The notes below the pieces were generated by a model. It searched no databases and was not told the DNA's origin. It saw only the letters and a list, made by a program, of their open reading frames with translations. From assembly GCA_024403675.1 (NCBI GenBank), contig JAKSRH010000017.1, forward strand, positions 1-34,149: a stretch of DNA of 34,149 nucleotides, written 5' to 3'. Made by a program: the position numbers and the translations under genes. The DNA is from Saccharofermentans sp. GTDB lineage: Bacteria; Bacillota; Clostridia; Saccharofermentanales; Saccharofermentanaceae. Each line of letters begins with the position of its first letter. The first letter of the stretch is position 1. Of the stretch, positions 19,056-26,000 are shown piece by piece.

Positions 19056-20138
19056 ATGGAAAAGAAATCTATCGGAAAGAAGATAATCGAACAGATCACG
19101 GGTATATTTTCACCTGTAATTAACATAATCACAGCAACAAGTATCATGAAGGGGCTCATGATACTTCTCGTAACTACAGGTGTACTTACAACAAACAATG
19201 GTATCTATAGGATTTTCTACGCTGCTTCCGACGGACTTTTCTACTTTCTTCCATTTTTCTTGGCATTCACGGCATCCAAGCAATGGAAAACTGACACTTT
19301 CACATCACTTCTCATACCAGTTGCCATGCTCTATCCAGATATCGTGGACGTACTCGAAAACGGCAATGGTTCCATGACTTTCCTCGGACTAAACGTACCA
19401 TCCACTGTATACCACTCAAGTGTGTTACCAGTGCTTTTTGCAGTAGGGCTTCTTGTGTTTATAGAAAAGCTTTGGGATAAGGTTTTGCCAGAATCCATCA
19501 AGGGATTTTCTAAGCCAATCCTCTGTTCTATTATCGTGCTTCCTATCACGTTTTTGGTTTTCGGCCCACTTGGCATGCTCATAGGTGATGCTCTTACTAA
19601 AGTATTCTTCACACTTTATAACTTTAGTCCTATCGTCGCTGGACTCTTTATGGGTTTCTTTATTCAGCCTATGGTAGTGGTTGGCGCCCACTGGAGTATC
19701 GTGCCTGTATGCATTAACAACATTGCCAACAACGGATTTGACGTCATCCTCCCTCTTCTTGGTGCTGCTGTTTATGGACAGGCAGGAGCGGCACTTTGCA
19801 TTGGACTCTTTACTCCTAAAAAGAAAGAAAACATTGAAAAGCGTCGCATTGCTTTTCAGGCAGCTTTAGCAGCAGCACTTGGTGTTACTGAGCCTGCTCT
19901 TTTTGGTGTAAATGTTGCTCGTCCTCGCGCCATGATTACTGCTTGTATCGCAGGATCTATTGGTGGTGCCATAGTCGGTATCGCTGGTACACACTGCTAT
20001 TCATTTGCATTTCCAAGCTTTATCACAAGCGTCGCATATGTGGGTCCAGGCTTTGCCGTTTTCTTAGGATCCATGGTGCTAGGATTCGTAATCTCAGTTG
20101 GACTGATGTTCGCTCAGAGAAAATATTTCATAGAATAA
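19056..20138 (+). CDS. Stand-alone PTS EIIC permease (beta-glucoside/sucrose-type)
   Basis: This 360-residue protein is a bare EIIC domain of the glucose/beta-glucoside superfamily. It has ten or so helices and the substrate-site motif GVTEPALFGVN, plus the SPIVAGLFMGFFIQPMVVVGAHW segment. The normal fused EIIB (phospho-Cys) and EIIA (phospho-His) domains are absent on both sides, whereas typical members of the type are EIIBCA chains above 600 residues. It must use EIIB/EIIA encoded elsewhere or transport without phosphorylation. GAGGAA lies within the end of the MATE gene, so translation is coupled. The sugar specificity cannot be read from sequence. Confidence 0.9.
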   Translation: MEKKSIGKKIIEQITGIFSPVINIITATSIMKGLMILLVTTGVLTTNNGIYRIFYAASDGLFYFLPFFLAFTASKQWKTDTFTSLLIPVAMLYPDIVDVLENGNGSMTFLGLNVPSTVYHSSVLPVLFAVGLLVFIEKLWDKVLPESIKGFSKPILCSIIVLPITFLVFGPLGMLIGDALTKVFFTLYNFSPIVAGLFMGFFIQPMVVVGAHWSIVPVCINNIANNGFDVILPLLGAAVYGQAGAALCIGLFTPKKKENIEKRRIAFQAALAAALGVTEPALFGVNVARPRAMITACIAGSIGGAIVGIAGTHCYSFAFPSFITSVAYVGPGFAVFLGSMVLGFVISVGLMFAQRKYFIE

Positions 20139-20169
20139 AAATAGTCGCTCGAATTGCTCGGGCGACTAT
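20137..20169 (-). terminator. Terminator of the NCS2 permease gene, between convergent genes
   Basis: ATAGTCGC (20141-20148) pairs with GCGACTAT (20162-20169), and pairing extends inwards to about 12 base pairs. On the minus strand it is followed by TTTTT (20141-20137), 25 bases past the permease stop. On the plus strand it can also serve the EIIC gene, although the T run there is poor. Confidence 0.85.
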
Positions 20170-20193
20170 CTAATTCTATGCGAAACTAATTAA

Positions 20194-21510
20194 TTACTTG
20201 TCAGCCTCCATATTCTTAGGAAGAACAAGATTAAGAATAATAGAAATGATGAATACTACAGCTACGCAGTTCTCTGCAAATACTGTGCGAACAAGCTCAG
20301 GGAAAAGATTAAACATATCAGGAACCTGAGTAAATCCAAGACCAATACTAAGAGAAAGTGCAGCAATTGTAATGTTACGCTGAGTAAATCCGCACTTACC
20401 TATCATCTGAAGACCAGAGATAACAATAGTACCAAACATCATGATTGTGCAGCCGCCAAGAACAGCATCAGGAAGTGTAGCAAGAAGTGCACCAACTGCT
20501 GGGAACAAGCCTGCAAGAATCATAATGACAGCTCCAGTAGCAATCGCGAATCTATTAACAACTTTTGTCATAGCTACAAGTCCAACATTTTGTGAGAAAG
20601 ATGTAATTGGCATACATCCAAAAACAGAAGAAAGTGAGCTAACAAAACCGTCACATGCAATAGAACCAGCAGTCTCCTTCTCAGTTACATCACGACCAAG
20701 TCCAGAGGATGCTAAGGCTGATGTATCACCAATTGTCTCTGTGGCGGACACAAGGAAAATAAGCACGAAAGCAATGATAGCGTCCGCATGGAATTCCGGC
20801 TTAAAAGGAATAAGGTGAGGAACCGCTATGATAGACACGTCACTAAAAGCAGAGAAGTCAACCATGCCCATGCAAAGTGCAAGAATATAACCCACAACAA
20901 GTCCAAAAAGAACTGACAACTGCTTCAAAAATCCCTTGGCAAAAATATTAAAAAGAATGCAGCAAAGAAGCGTAACAGAACCAAGAATCCAGTTTTTAGC
21001 AGAACCAAAATCAGCAGATCCCTGTCCACCAGCAAATGAATTAGCACCAACAACTAAAAGAGAAAATCCAATAGCTGTAACAACAGTAGATGCCACAATA
21101 GGAGCTACTATCTTAATCCAATACTTTGCAAACAGTCCAAGGATACCCTCAATAAGTCCGCCAACGAGTACTGCCCCCATAACAGCACCGTAACCGTATC
21201 TACCACCAATAACGCAGGCAATAGATACAAAAGTAAAACTTATTCCCATTACTATAGGAAGTCTAGAACCAATCTTCCACAAAGGAAATAATTGAACAAG
21301 TGTACCAATACCTGCAATAAGCATGGCACTTTGAATAATCATGGCAGTGTTCTGTGCGGTTAATCCACATACACCTGCAACAATAATAATTGGAGTAATG
21401 TTTGCTACAAACATAGCTAAGATATGCTGAAGTCCAAAAGGTACCGCCTTAAGAAGATTCATCTTCGCATCTAAGCTATAGATAGCATCTGTAGATGTTT
21501 CTTTTCCCAT
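20194..21510 (-). CDS. NCS2-family nucleobase (uracil/xanthine-type) permease
   Basis: This 438-residue protein has about fourteen helices and the NCS2 substrate motifs SATETIGDTSA (about 255-265, with the key Glu258) and SFSQNVGLVAMTKVVNRF (304-321). NCS2 transporters of this purine branch import xanthine, urate or uracil with protons. It is 438 residues against 464 for its paralogue at 28342, with clear similarity in the same motifs. AGGAGGGC precedes the ATG. It follows the tandem zinc-ribbon genes with a 54-base gap that has no clear terminator, so it may be read with them. Substrate is not determined. Confidence 0.92.
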   Translation of the reverse strand: MGKETSTDAIYSLDAKMNLLKAVPFGLQHILAMFVANITPIIIVAGVCGLTAQNTAMIIQSAMLIAGIGTLVQLFPLWKIGSRLPIVMGISFTFVSIACVIGGRYGYGAVMGAVLVGGLIEGILGLFAKYWIKIVAPIVASTVVTAIGFSLLVVGANSFAGGQGSADFGSAKNWILGSVTLLCCILFNIFAKGFLKQLSVLFGLVVGYILALCMGMVDFSAFSDVSIIAVPHLIPFKPEFHADAIIAFVLIFLVSATETIGDTSALASSGLGRDVTEKETAGSIACDGFVSSLSSVFGCMPITSFSQNVGLVAMTKVVNRFAIATGAVIMILAGLFPAVGALLATLPDAVLGGCTIMMFGTIVISGLQMIGKCGFTQRNITIAALSLSIGLGFTQVPDMFNLFPELVRTVFAENCVAVVFIISIILNLVLPKNMEADK

Positions 21511-21564
21511 AATGCCCTCCTAAAAAATTTTTTACTTTTCTAGAATAACACCAAAGGCGATAAA

Positions 21565-22455
21565 TTACCAATCACTATCCCAGTCGATTCCTCCGCCCCA
21601 GTCGTCATCATCCCAATCTGAGTCTCCCCAGTCGTCATCATCATCCCAGCGGTCATCATCCCACTCACGATCATTACTTTCATCCCATTTAGGATTGTAG
21701 TAATCAGAATCATCAAAATTATCAATTCTATAGTCTGTATCGTATTTTTTGCCCTGATAGTAATCCTTATGATTAGTTGTTAGGTCCTCAGATACATTTT
21801 CCGCAGGACTCCATCCGCCATCATACTCATACCATTCACCACCACCGTAATAGTAATAGTGATTATCGTACTCATAATATCCACGTTTGGTACTGGTAAA
21901 TGACAGAATAACCGCCCATACATACACGCCAATGATGAGAATAATACCAAGAGCAACCAAAATATTGATAATTGGAATGTCACCTATAGCACTAAGCGCC
22001 CTCTTCCACCATGGACGAGTATCAACCTTATAATTAGGATTACCAATATGAAAAGGTTCTTCATTTGCTCTTTGCTTTTTTTCGTGACGATCACGAGCTA
22101 TGTCAACAAGTTCCCTCATCTTAAGAAAAATCTCATTTACTGCATATGCCTCGTCATCACCCTCATACCTAATGGAGCGAGATCCATCAGCCTTATTCTT
22201 ATATACGATGAACTTACCGGTAGATTCATTTTTGTAGATACCAAATGCTTTTGGCATCTTAAAATTCTCTCCAATATGAACATGCATACTGTTGAGAGGA
22301 AGTTTCTTCGCGGCACAGAACTCTTTAAGTTCCTCTATGGTCTTAGGAGTATCATTTGTAGTTCTTTGGAACTTCTCGTTAACAGCACCACAATTAGGAC
22401 ACTTCTCATCTGTACTTAATATATCCGCACCACAATGAGTACACTTTACATTCAT
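21565..22455 (-). CDS. Membrane zinc-ribbon protein with extracellular Tyr- and Asp/Trp-rich tail
   Basis: This 296-residue protein has four parts. A zinc ribbon uses Cys5, Cys8, Cys19 and Cys22. An unrecognised domain spans about 40-117, including the motif GIYKNESTGKFIVYKNKADG and SIRYEGDDEAYAVNE. A single membrane helix lies at about 160-186, preceded by Trp/Lys/Arg. A C-terminal tail is Tyr-rich (193-210) and then extremely rich in Asp and Trp (252-296, eight Trp). Positive charges before the helix predict ribbon and domain inside, tail outside. The first two parts are duplicated in the upstream neighbour. The start overlaps that gene's stop as ATGA, so they are coupled. Function unknown. 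Confidence 0.85.
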   Translation of the reverse strand: MNVKCTHCGADILSTDEKCPNCGAVNEKFQRTTNDTPKTIEELKEFCAAKKLPLNSMHVHIGENFKMPKAFGIYKNESTGKFIVYKNKADGSRSIRYEGDDEAYAVNEIFLKMRELVDIARDRHEKKQRANEEPFHIGNPNYKVDTRPWWKRALSAIGDIPIINILVALGIILIIGVYVWAVILSFTSTKRGYYEYDNHYYYYGGGEWYEYDGGWSPAENVSEDLTTNHKDYYQGKKYDTDYRIDNFDDSDYYNPKWDESNDREWDDDRWDDDDDWGDSDWDDDDWGGGIDWDSDW

Positions 22456-22814
22456 AAGCCACCCTCTACCATAAGATCACGGATTTTAAGATATATCTCA
22501 TTTACCGCATATGCTTCATCTTTACCTTCATAACGGATAGAACGTGTACCGTCAGACTTATTTTTATACACAATAAAATTATCGCCATCCTTATAGATGC
22601 CGTACGCCTTAGGTTCTCTATAATCTTCATCAAGATGGATATGCATTCCCTTGAGAGGAACTTTTCTTCTGGTGCAATAAGCCTTAAGTCCCTCTAAAGT
22701 ATTTACTTTGTTACCGCCAACACTGACTTTATCATCATTACTGCCTGCGCAATTGGCACATACTTTATCAGTAGCCTCCATATACGCACCACAGTAATTA
22801 CATCTTATCTTCAT
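22452..22814 (-). CDS. Short zinc-ribbon paralogue of the downstream membrane protein
   Basis: This 120-residue protein has a ribbon with Cys5, Cys8, Cys19 and Cys22 and the same unrecognised domain as its neighbour: PKAYGIYKDGDNFIVYKNKSDG, then SIRYEGKDEAYAVNEIYLKIRDL, ending at the C-terminus. It lacks any membrane segment and should be cytoplasmic. The frame extends to 22853, but a strong GGGGGAG sits six bases before the ATG at 22814. The stop overlaps the next start. The tandem pair looks like a duplication with later gain or loss of the membrane tail. It may be a soluble partner or competitor of the membrane form (inference). Confidence 0.85.
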   Translation of the reverse strand: MKIRCNYCGAYMEATDKVCANCAGSNDDKVSVGGNKVNTLEGLKAYCTRRKVPLKGMHIHLDEDYREPKAYGIYKDGDNFIVYKNKSDGTRSIRYEGKDEAYAVNEIYLKIRDLMVEGGL

Positions 22815-22852
22815 AAACGTCTCCCCCTGACTTTTACGAACATGTTTGTACA

Positions 22853-22896
22853 ATTATAGCAAAAATGAATAGTATTGGTTAGCTCTGTGCTATAGT
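22853..22896. promoter_or_regulatory. Divergent TG-extended promoters of the zinc-ribbon operon and msrA
   Basis: On the minus strand TGCTATAAT (-10 at 22853-22858) lies before the zinc-ribbon gene. On the plus strand TGCTATAGT (-10 at 22891-22896) lies before msrA. Both have the TG extension and poor -35 boxes. Confidence 0.6.
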
Positions 22897-22925
22897 TATT
22901 TAGAGCAAAACAAAGGGGATTATCC

Positions 22926-23408
22926 ATGATTGAAACAATCTACATCGCTGGTGGTTGTCTATGGGGCGTACAACATTTCTTCAAAAGTATTCCTGGAATA
23001 CTTAACACAGAAGCAGGTCGTGCAAACGGTACCACTTCAACACTAGATGGTCCTTATGACGGATACGTTGAATGCGTTAAAGTAGAATTCGATTCTAGCG
23101 TAATTTCTGTTGCTTCTCTTATGGACAATCTATTTCTAATAATTGATCCATATAGCATCGATAAACAAGGTTTTGACGTCGGTCATAAATACAGAACCGG
23201 CATATACTCGCATGATGAATCTCATCTCATAGCCGCTCGTGAATTTATAGCTAATCGTAGTGACTCAGACCGAATCGCACTCGAAGTGCTTCCACTTACC
23301 AACTATGTTAGAAGTGCTGATGAACATCAAGATCATTTGGAACTCCACCCAGAGGATTATGGTCTTTGTCATATTCCGATTGAATTGATGAATAAATATC
23401 GCAAATAA
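22926..23408 (+). CDS. msrA: Peptide methionine-S-sulfoxide reductase
   Basis: This 160-residue enzyme reduces the S form of methionine sulfoxide in proteins. The catalytic Cys11 is in GGCLWGV, where most MsrA have GCFWG (Leu replaces Phe). The catalytic-region Glu49 is in YDGYVECVKVEF, and DVGHKYRTGIY (84-94) and EDYGLCHI (143-150) match family blocks. Cys50 and Cys148 are candidates for resolving the disulfide. AAAGGGG lies before the ATG. It is a single gene divergent from the zinc-ribbon operon; it shares its 3' region with a minus-strand terminator. Confidence 0.95.
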   Translation: MIETIYIAGGCLWGVQHFFKSIPGILNTEAGRANGTTSTLDGPYDGYVECVKVEFDSSVISVASLMDNLFLIIDPYSIDKQGFDVGHKYRTGIYSHDESHLIAAREFIANRSDSDRIALEVLPLTNYVRSADEHQDHLELHPEDYGLCHIPIELMNKYRK

Positions 23409-23437
23409 AAAGGCTGTGAAACAAAAATTCCACAGCC
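23407..23437 (-). terminator. Terminator of the ArsC-like/small-ORF transcript
   Basis: GGCTGTG (23412-23418) pairs with CACAGCC (23431-23437). On the minus strand TTTTTATTT follows. It lies just past the stop of the 61-codon minus-strand ORF and directly after msrA on the other strand. Confidence 0.8.
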
Positions 23438-23462
23438 CTCGATAGGTAAGAACAATAAATAA

Positions 23463-23648
23463 TTACTTTGCCATACGAAAAATTTCAAGCATTGCAGCTT
23501 CATCAAGCATCTTAGCAGAACCCATAGCTCCACCTACTCCAACTGCACATTTATGAGCCATCTCTACAAGGTCCTCATCTGTACCTGTTGTATTTCTTAC
23601 GTCAAATTGAGGTTTTACAAATTGTTTTTTTAATTCCAAGTCTTCCAA
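23463..23648 (-). CDS. Small ORF of up to 61 codons downstream of the ArsC-like gene
   Basis: This frame overlaps the end of the ArsC/Spx-like gene by 19 bases in another frame and runs to just before a terminator. The product is up to 61 residues, with a Gly/Ala-rich stretch (CAVGVGGAMGSAKMLDEAAM) inside an amphipathic region. No ATG is available at the beginning. TTG at 23648 or 23639 are the only likely starts and neither has a clear ribosome site, so it may depend on translational coupling. I recognise no family. It could be a real small protein or a decayed 3' remnant of a longer gene. Confidence 0.5.
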   Translation of the reverse strand: MEDLELKKQFVKPQFDVRNTTGTDEDLVEMAHKCAVGVGGAMGSAKMLDEAAMLEIFRMAK

Positions 23649-23971
23649 ACATCTGGCTGATATCCAAGAGTGGCTTGTTTACCATTACGAACAACAGGAG
23701 TCTGTATTACTTGAGGGTTATCTAGAATCTTCTGAAGCATTTCATCCTTTACGGAATATTTGATAAGAGCTAGAGCATCCTGATCTTTACAGTCGAGATT
23801 AAGCATATTCTCTATGCCTCCATTAACCAAAGCCACAGATGTGAACTCACCTTTGCTCATTCCCTTTTCCTTCATATCAATATACTGATACTTTATTCCT
23901 CGTTCCTTAAAGAAACGTTCTGCTTTCTTTGTATCACTACACTTCTTTGTACCAAAAATCTGGATATTCAT
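23630..23971 (-). CDS. ArsC/Spx-like thioredoxin-fold protein
   Basis: The 113-residue product matches the ArsC/Spx/YffB family: MNIQIFGTKKCSDTKKA at the N-terminus has the single active-site Cys (CSDT, not CxxC), followed by FFKERGIKYQYIDM and the later TPVVRNGKQATLGYQPDVW. The family reduces arsenate or acts through RNA polymerase (Spx). No arsenic genes are nearby, and it sits next to msrA, which hints at redox stress. The frame extends four codons further, but GGAGG is five bases before the ATG at 23971, so this start is chosen. Divergent from the GT2 gene. Confidence 0.85.
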   Translation of the reverse strand: MNIQIFGTKKCSDTKKAERFFKERGIKYQYIDMKEKGMSKGEFTSVALVNGGIENMLNLDCKDQDALALIKYSVKDEMLQKILDNPQVIQTPVVRNGKQATLGYQPDVWKTWN

Positions 23972-24013
23972 ATGTGCCTCCATAGTTATATACCCGAATT
24001 ATACACTGTAAAC

Positions 24014-24041
24014 TTGACAGATTTCTTAGGTATGCGACAAT
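24014..24041 (+). promoter_or_regulatory. Likely promoter of the GT2 glycosyltransferase gene
   Basis: A perfect TTGACA (24014-24019) is followed after 16 bases by GACAAT (24036-24041). The start point would lie about 23 bases before the ATG at 24071. It also argues against the longer upstream start at 23972. Confidence 0.5.
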
Positions 24042-24070
24042 CAATTTATATTTTAAATAAAAGGTTGTTT

Positions 24071-24775
24071 ATGAAGAGTTTATACATAGTTATGCCTGCT
24101 TACAATGAAGAGGCAAACATTGAAGCTGTAGTAAGAGCTTGGTACCCTGTTTTGGCAGGCAAGAGTGAAGAATCTAGACTTGTAATCGCGGATAGTGGTA
24201 GTCAAGATAAGACACACGAGATTTTAATGAATTTAAAATCTGAACTTCCTCAGCTTGAAATACTCGAGAACACTGGCAAGCAGCATGGTCCTAAACTTAT
24301 TGCTTTGTATAACTATGCTATTGCTCAAAGAGCAGATTATATTTTCCAGACCGATTCTGATGGTCAGACTAATCCAGATGAATTTGCGGCATTCTGGTCT
24401 ATGACTGGTGAATATGATGCCATCCTTGGACATCGTAAAGTAAGAGGTGATGGCAAGCAGCGTGCTTTTGTTGAGAAAGTTGTATGCTTCCTCTTAAGAC
24501 TTTACTTTGGAGTTAAGGTACCTGATGCTAATGCACCATTTAGACTTATGAAGTCTGAAGTAGTTAATAAGTATATCGGCAGACTTGATGCTGACTACAA
24601 CTTACCTAACATTATGTTAACTACTTATTTTTCTCACTACAAAGAGAAACTTACATTTAAGGAAGTATCATTTAAGCCACGTCAGGGTGGTGTGAACTCC
24701 ATCAATATTCCTAAGATTGTAAAAATTGGTTGGAAGGCACTCGGAGACTTTAGAAAGCTCAAGAAGGGAATGTAA
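24071..24775 (+). CDS. GT2-family glycosyltransferase (dolichol-phosphate-mannose-synthase-like)
   Basis: This 234-residue protein starts with MKSLYIVMPAYNEEANI, the nucleotide-sugar binding beginning of GT-A enzymes. Further motifs are the DSGSQDKT loop (41-48), the metal-binding DSDG (95-98) and a GHRKVRGDGKQRAF acceptor-side segment. There is no membrane anchor at the C-terminus. Enzymes of this type transfer a sugar from UDP- or GDP-sugar to a lipid carrier or polysaccharide. The frame begins at 23972, but AAAGG before the ATG at 24071 and the promoter between set the start. No other polysaccharide gene is near, so the acceptor is unknown. Confidence 0.9.
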   Translation: MKSLYIVMPAYNEEANIEAVVRAWYPVLAGKSEESRLVIADSGSQDKTHEILMNLKSELPQLEILENTGKQHGPKLIALYNYAIAQRADYIFQTDSDGQTNPDEFAAFWSMTGEYDAILGHRKVRGDGKQRAFVEKVVCFLLRLYFGVKVPDANAPFRLMKSEVVNKYIGRLDADYNLPNIMLTTYFSHYKEKLTFKEVSFKPRQGGVNSINIPKIVKIGWKALGDFRKLKKGM

Positions 24776-24782
24776 TCTCCCC

Positions 24783-24827
24783 TTGTAACAATGTTACAAA
24801 CGTTGTAGTTACTCACTTTCGAGTAAC
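24783..24827. repeat. Two consecutive palindromes before the flavoprotein gene
   Basis: TTGTAAC (24783-24789) with GTTACAA (24793-24799), and GTTACTC (24808-24814) with GAGTAAC (24821-24827). The first contains TGTAACA-A-TGTTACA, the same palindrome as in the terminator at 4063. No T run follows, so they could be operator sites for the gene at 24856 or the end of the GT2 transcript. Confidence 0.5.
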
Positions 24828-24855
24828 ATCACAAAAACAAAGCGAGGTATTGATT

Positions 24856-25248
24856 ATGGAAACAGTTCTTAAATTTTTACAGGACGCTCAGGTGTTTTAT
24901 ATTGCTACAGTAGATGGTGACCAGCCACGTGTTCGCCCTTTCGGAGCAATTGCTAATATTAATGGTAAGCTCTGTACTTGCACAAACGTAACTAAGAACG
25001 TATACAAGCAGATGACTGCTAATTCTAAGATTGAAATTAGTGCCATGGCAGAGGGCAAGTGGATTCGTCTCACAGCTACAGCTACACCAGATGATAGCGT
25101 AGAAGCAAAGACAGCAATGTTAGAGGCATGCCCTTCCCTTAAGAACATGTATAGCGCTGATGATGGCATCTTTGTAGTTATTGCTATCACTGATGCAACA
25201 GCACAGATTTGCTCCTTTACTGAGGCACCAGTAGAAATCAAGTTCTAA
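24856..25248 (+). CDS. Pyridoxamine 5'-phosphate oxidase-like flavoprotein
   Basis: This 130-residue protein matches small FMN-binding split-barrel proteins: VFYIATVDGDQPRVRPFGAI near the N-terminus, TNVTKNVYKQMTANSKIEI in the middle and GKWIRLTATATPDD. Clostridial members of this size are often annotated NimA-like or general stress FMN proteins. They bind FMN or F420 and reduce small molecules; true pyridoxine synthesis is unlikely. The frame extends to a TTG at 24850, but GAGG eight bases before the ATG at 24856 supports that start. It ends at a terminator shared with pncA. Confidence 0.88.
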   Translation: METVLKFLQDAQVFYIATVDGDQPRVRPFGAIANINGKLCTCTNVTKNVYKQMTANSKIEISAMAEGKWIRLTATATPDDSVEAKTAMLEACPSLKNMYSADDGIFVVIAITDATAQICSFTEAPVEIKF

Positions 25249-25273
25249 TTTTCACTTAAATATATAAACAAAC

Positions 25274-25309
25274 AGCGGCCGTCTCTTTATAGAAACGACC
25301 GCTATTTTT
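25274..25309 (+). terminator. Terminator between the flavoprotein gene and convergent pncA
   Basis: AGCGG (25274-25278) pairs with CCGCT (25299-25303), with more pairing inside, followed by TTTTT on the plus strand. On the minus strand the stem gains G-U pairs and has TGTTTGTTT after it, so it probably works in both directions. Confidence 0.8.
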
Positions 25310-25332
25310 ATCTGCAAATTTATGAGGCCTAA

Positions 25333-25875
25333 TTAGAACTTAGCAATAAGATCTGCCATCTTACATACATCTGCACCATAAGTTTCCTTAAAGTACTTAA
25401 GACCATAAAGGAAATCTTCCTCTGTGAAGGAATCTGTTGTCTCCTCAGGAACTACTACATCATAACCATTCTGATAAGCATCAGCTGCTGTATGACGGCA
25501 GCACATGTGAGCGTGAAGACCTGTGATAACAACTGTATCAACACCAAGATCCTTAAGAAGATTATTAAGATCTGTACCAAAGAATCCGCTATAGTGTCTC
25601 TTAGGCACTACAAAGTCCTTGTCACTAACCTTAAGCTCAGGAATAACCTCAGCACCCTTAGTACCAGCGATAGCGTGATCACCCCAGAACTCGAGCTCCT
25701 TATCAACACCCTTGATATGTGCGTCATTGGAGAAAATTACTGGAACACCCTTCTCACGAGCTGCATCACAAAGTGTAACGAGATCAGGAACGATTGCCTG
25801 TCCACGATCACACGCAAGTGCACCTGTAACGAAATCATTGAGCATGTCTACTACGATAACTGCATACTTTGCCAT
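25333..25875 (-). CDS. pncA: Nicotinamidase (isochorismatase fold)
   Basis: The 180-residue enzyme deamidates nicotinamide to nicotinate. The triad is Asp10 (VVDMLNDF), Lys92 (VPKRHYSGF) and Cys125 (GLHAHMCCRHTAADA). Metal ligands fit Asp51, His53 (NDAHIKG) and His67 (GDHAI). The frame extends to 25890, but GAGG nine bases before the ATG at 25875 decides the start. Isochorismatases lack this metal set and have no niaR neighbour. The gene is divergent from niaR and its promoter is covered by two operator-like repeats, so it is expected to be repressed when niacin is plentiful. Confidence 0.92.
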   Translation of the reverse strand: MAKYAVIVVDMLNDFVTGALACDRGQAIVPDLVTLCDAAREKGVPVIFSNDAHIKGVDKELEFWGDHAIAGTKGAEVIPELKVSDKDFVVPKRHYSGFFGTDLNNLLKDLGVDTVVITGLHAHMCCRHTAADAYQNGYDVVVPEETTDSFTEEDFLYGLKYFKETYGADVCKMADLIAKF

Positions 25876-25902
25876 ATCCATATACCTCACTTAAGTGATA
25901 TT

Positions 25903-25918
25903 AGGTGTCTTGACACCT
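25903..25918. promoter_or_regulatory. Probable NiaR operator 1
   Basis: AGGTGTC-TT-GACACCT is a perfect palindrome with seven-base arms. It lies at the likely start point of pncA transcription. A further half-site (TGTCTTGA) directly follows. The core GTGTC-2-GACAC is the same as operator 2. Confidence 0.7.
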
Positions 25919-25924
25919 GTCTTG

Positions 25925-25952
25925 ATTATAACTCCCCCTGTAACTGTGTCAA
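25925..25952 (-). promoter_or_regulatory. pncA promoter
   Basis: On the minus strand a perfect -35 TTGACA (25947-25952) and a perfect -10 TATAAT (25925-25930) are 16 bases apart. The -35 lies within operator 2. Transcription would start near 25918, on operator 1. Confidence 0.85.
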
Positions 25953-25957
25953 GACAC
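25946..25957. promoter_or_regulatory. Probable NiaR operator 2
   Basis: GTGTC-AA-GACAC overlaps the pncA -35 and lies just before the niaR -10. The centre is 41 bases (about four helical turns) from operator 1, so two repressor dimers could sit on the same face. Confidence 0.7.
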
Positions 25958-25960
25958 TTG

Positions 25961-25969
25961 TGATACAAT
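25961..25969 (+). promoter_or_regulatory. niaR promoter (TG-extended -10)
   Basis: TGATACAAT is a TG-extended -10 directly next to operator 2, implying autoregulation. No good -35 is present. It lies 31 bases before the niaR ATG. Confidence 0.6.
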
Positions 25970-26000
25970 AAAGCTAGAAAATACTTGTGAGGGTAGCTAC

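Noticed and set aside
21590..21670. GTCATCATC-type repeats considered as a non-coding repeat
   Set aside because: They are the in-frame Asp/Trp codons of the tail of the zinc-ribbon membrane protein.
25333..25875. Isochorismatase in siderophore metabolism
   Set aside because: Metal ligands Asp51/His53/His67 and the divergent niaR with operators support nicotinamidase.
25903..25957. The two GTGTC palindromes as a terminator
   Set aside because: They have short arms with two-base centres, no T run, and overlap a consensus promoter, so operator function fits better.
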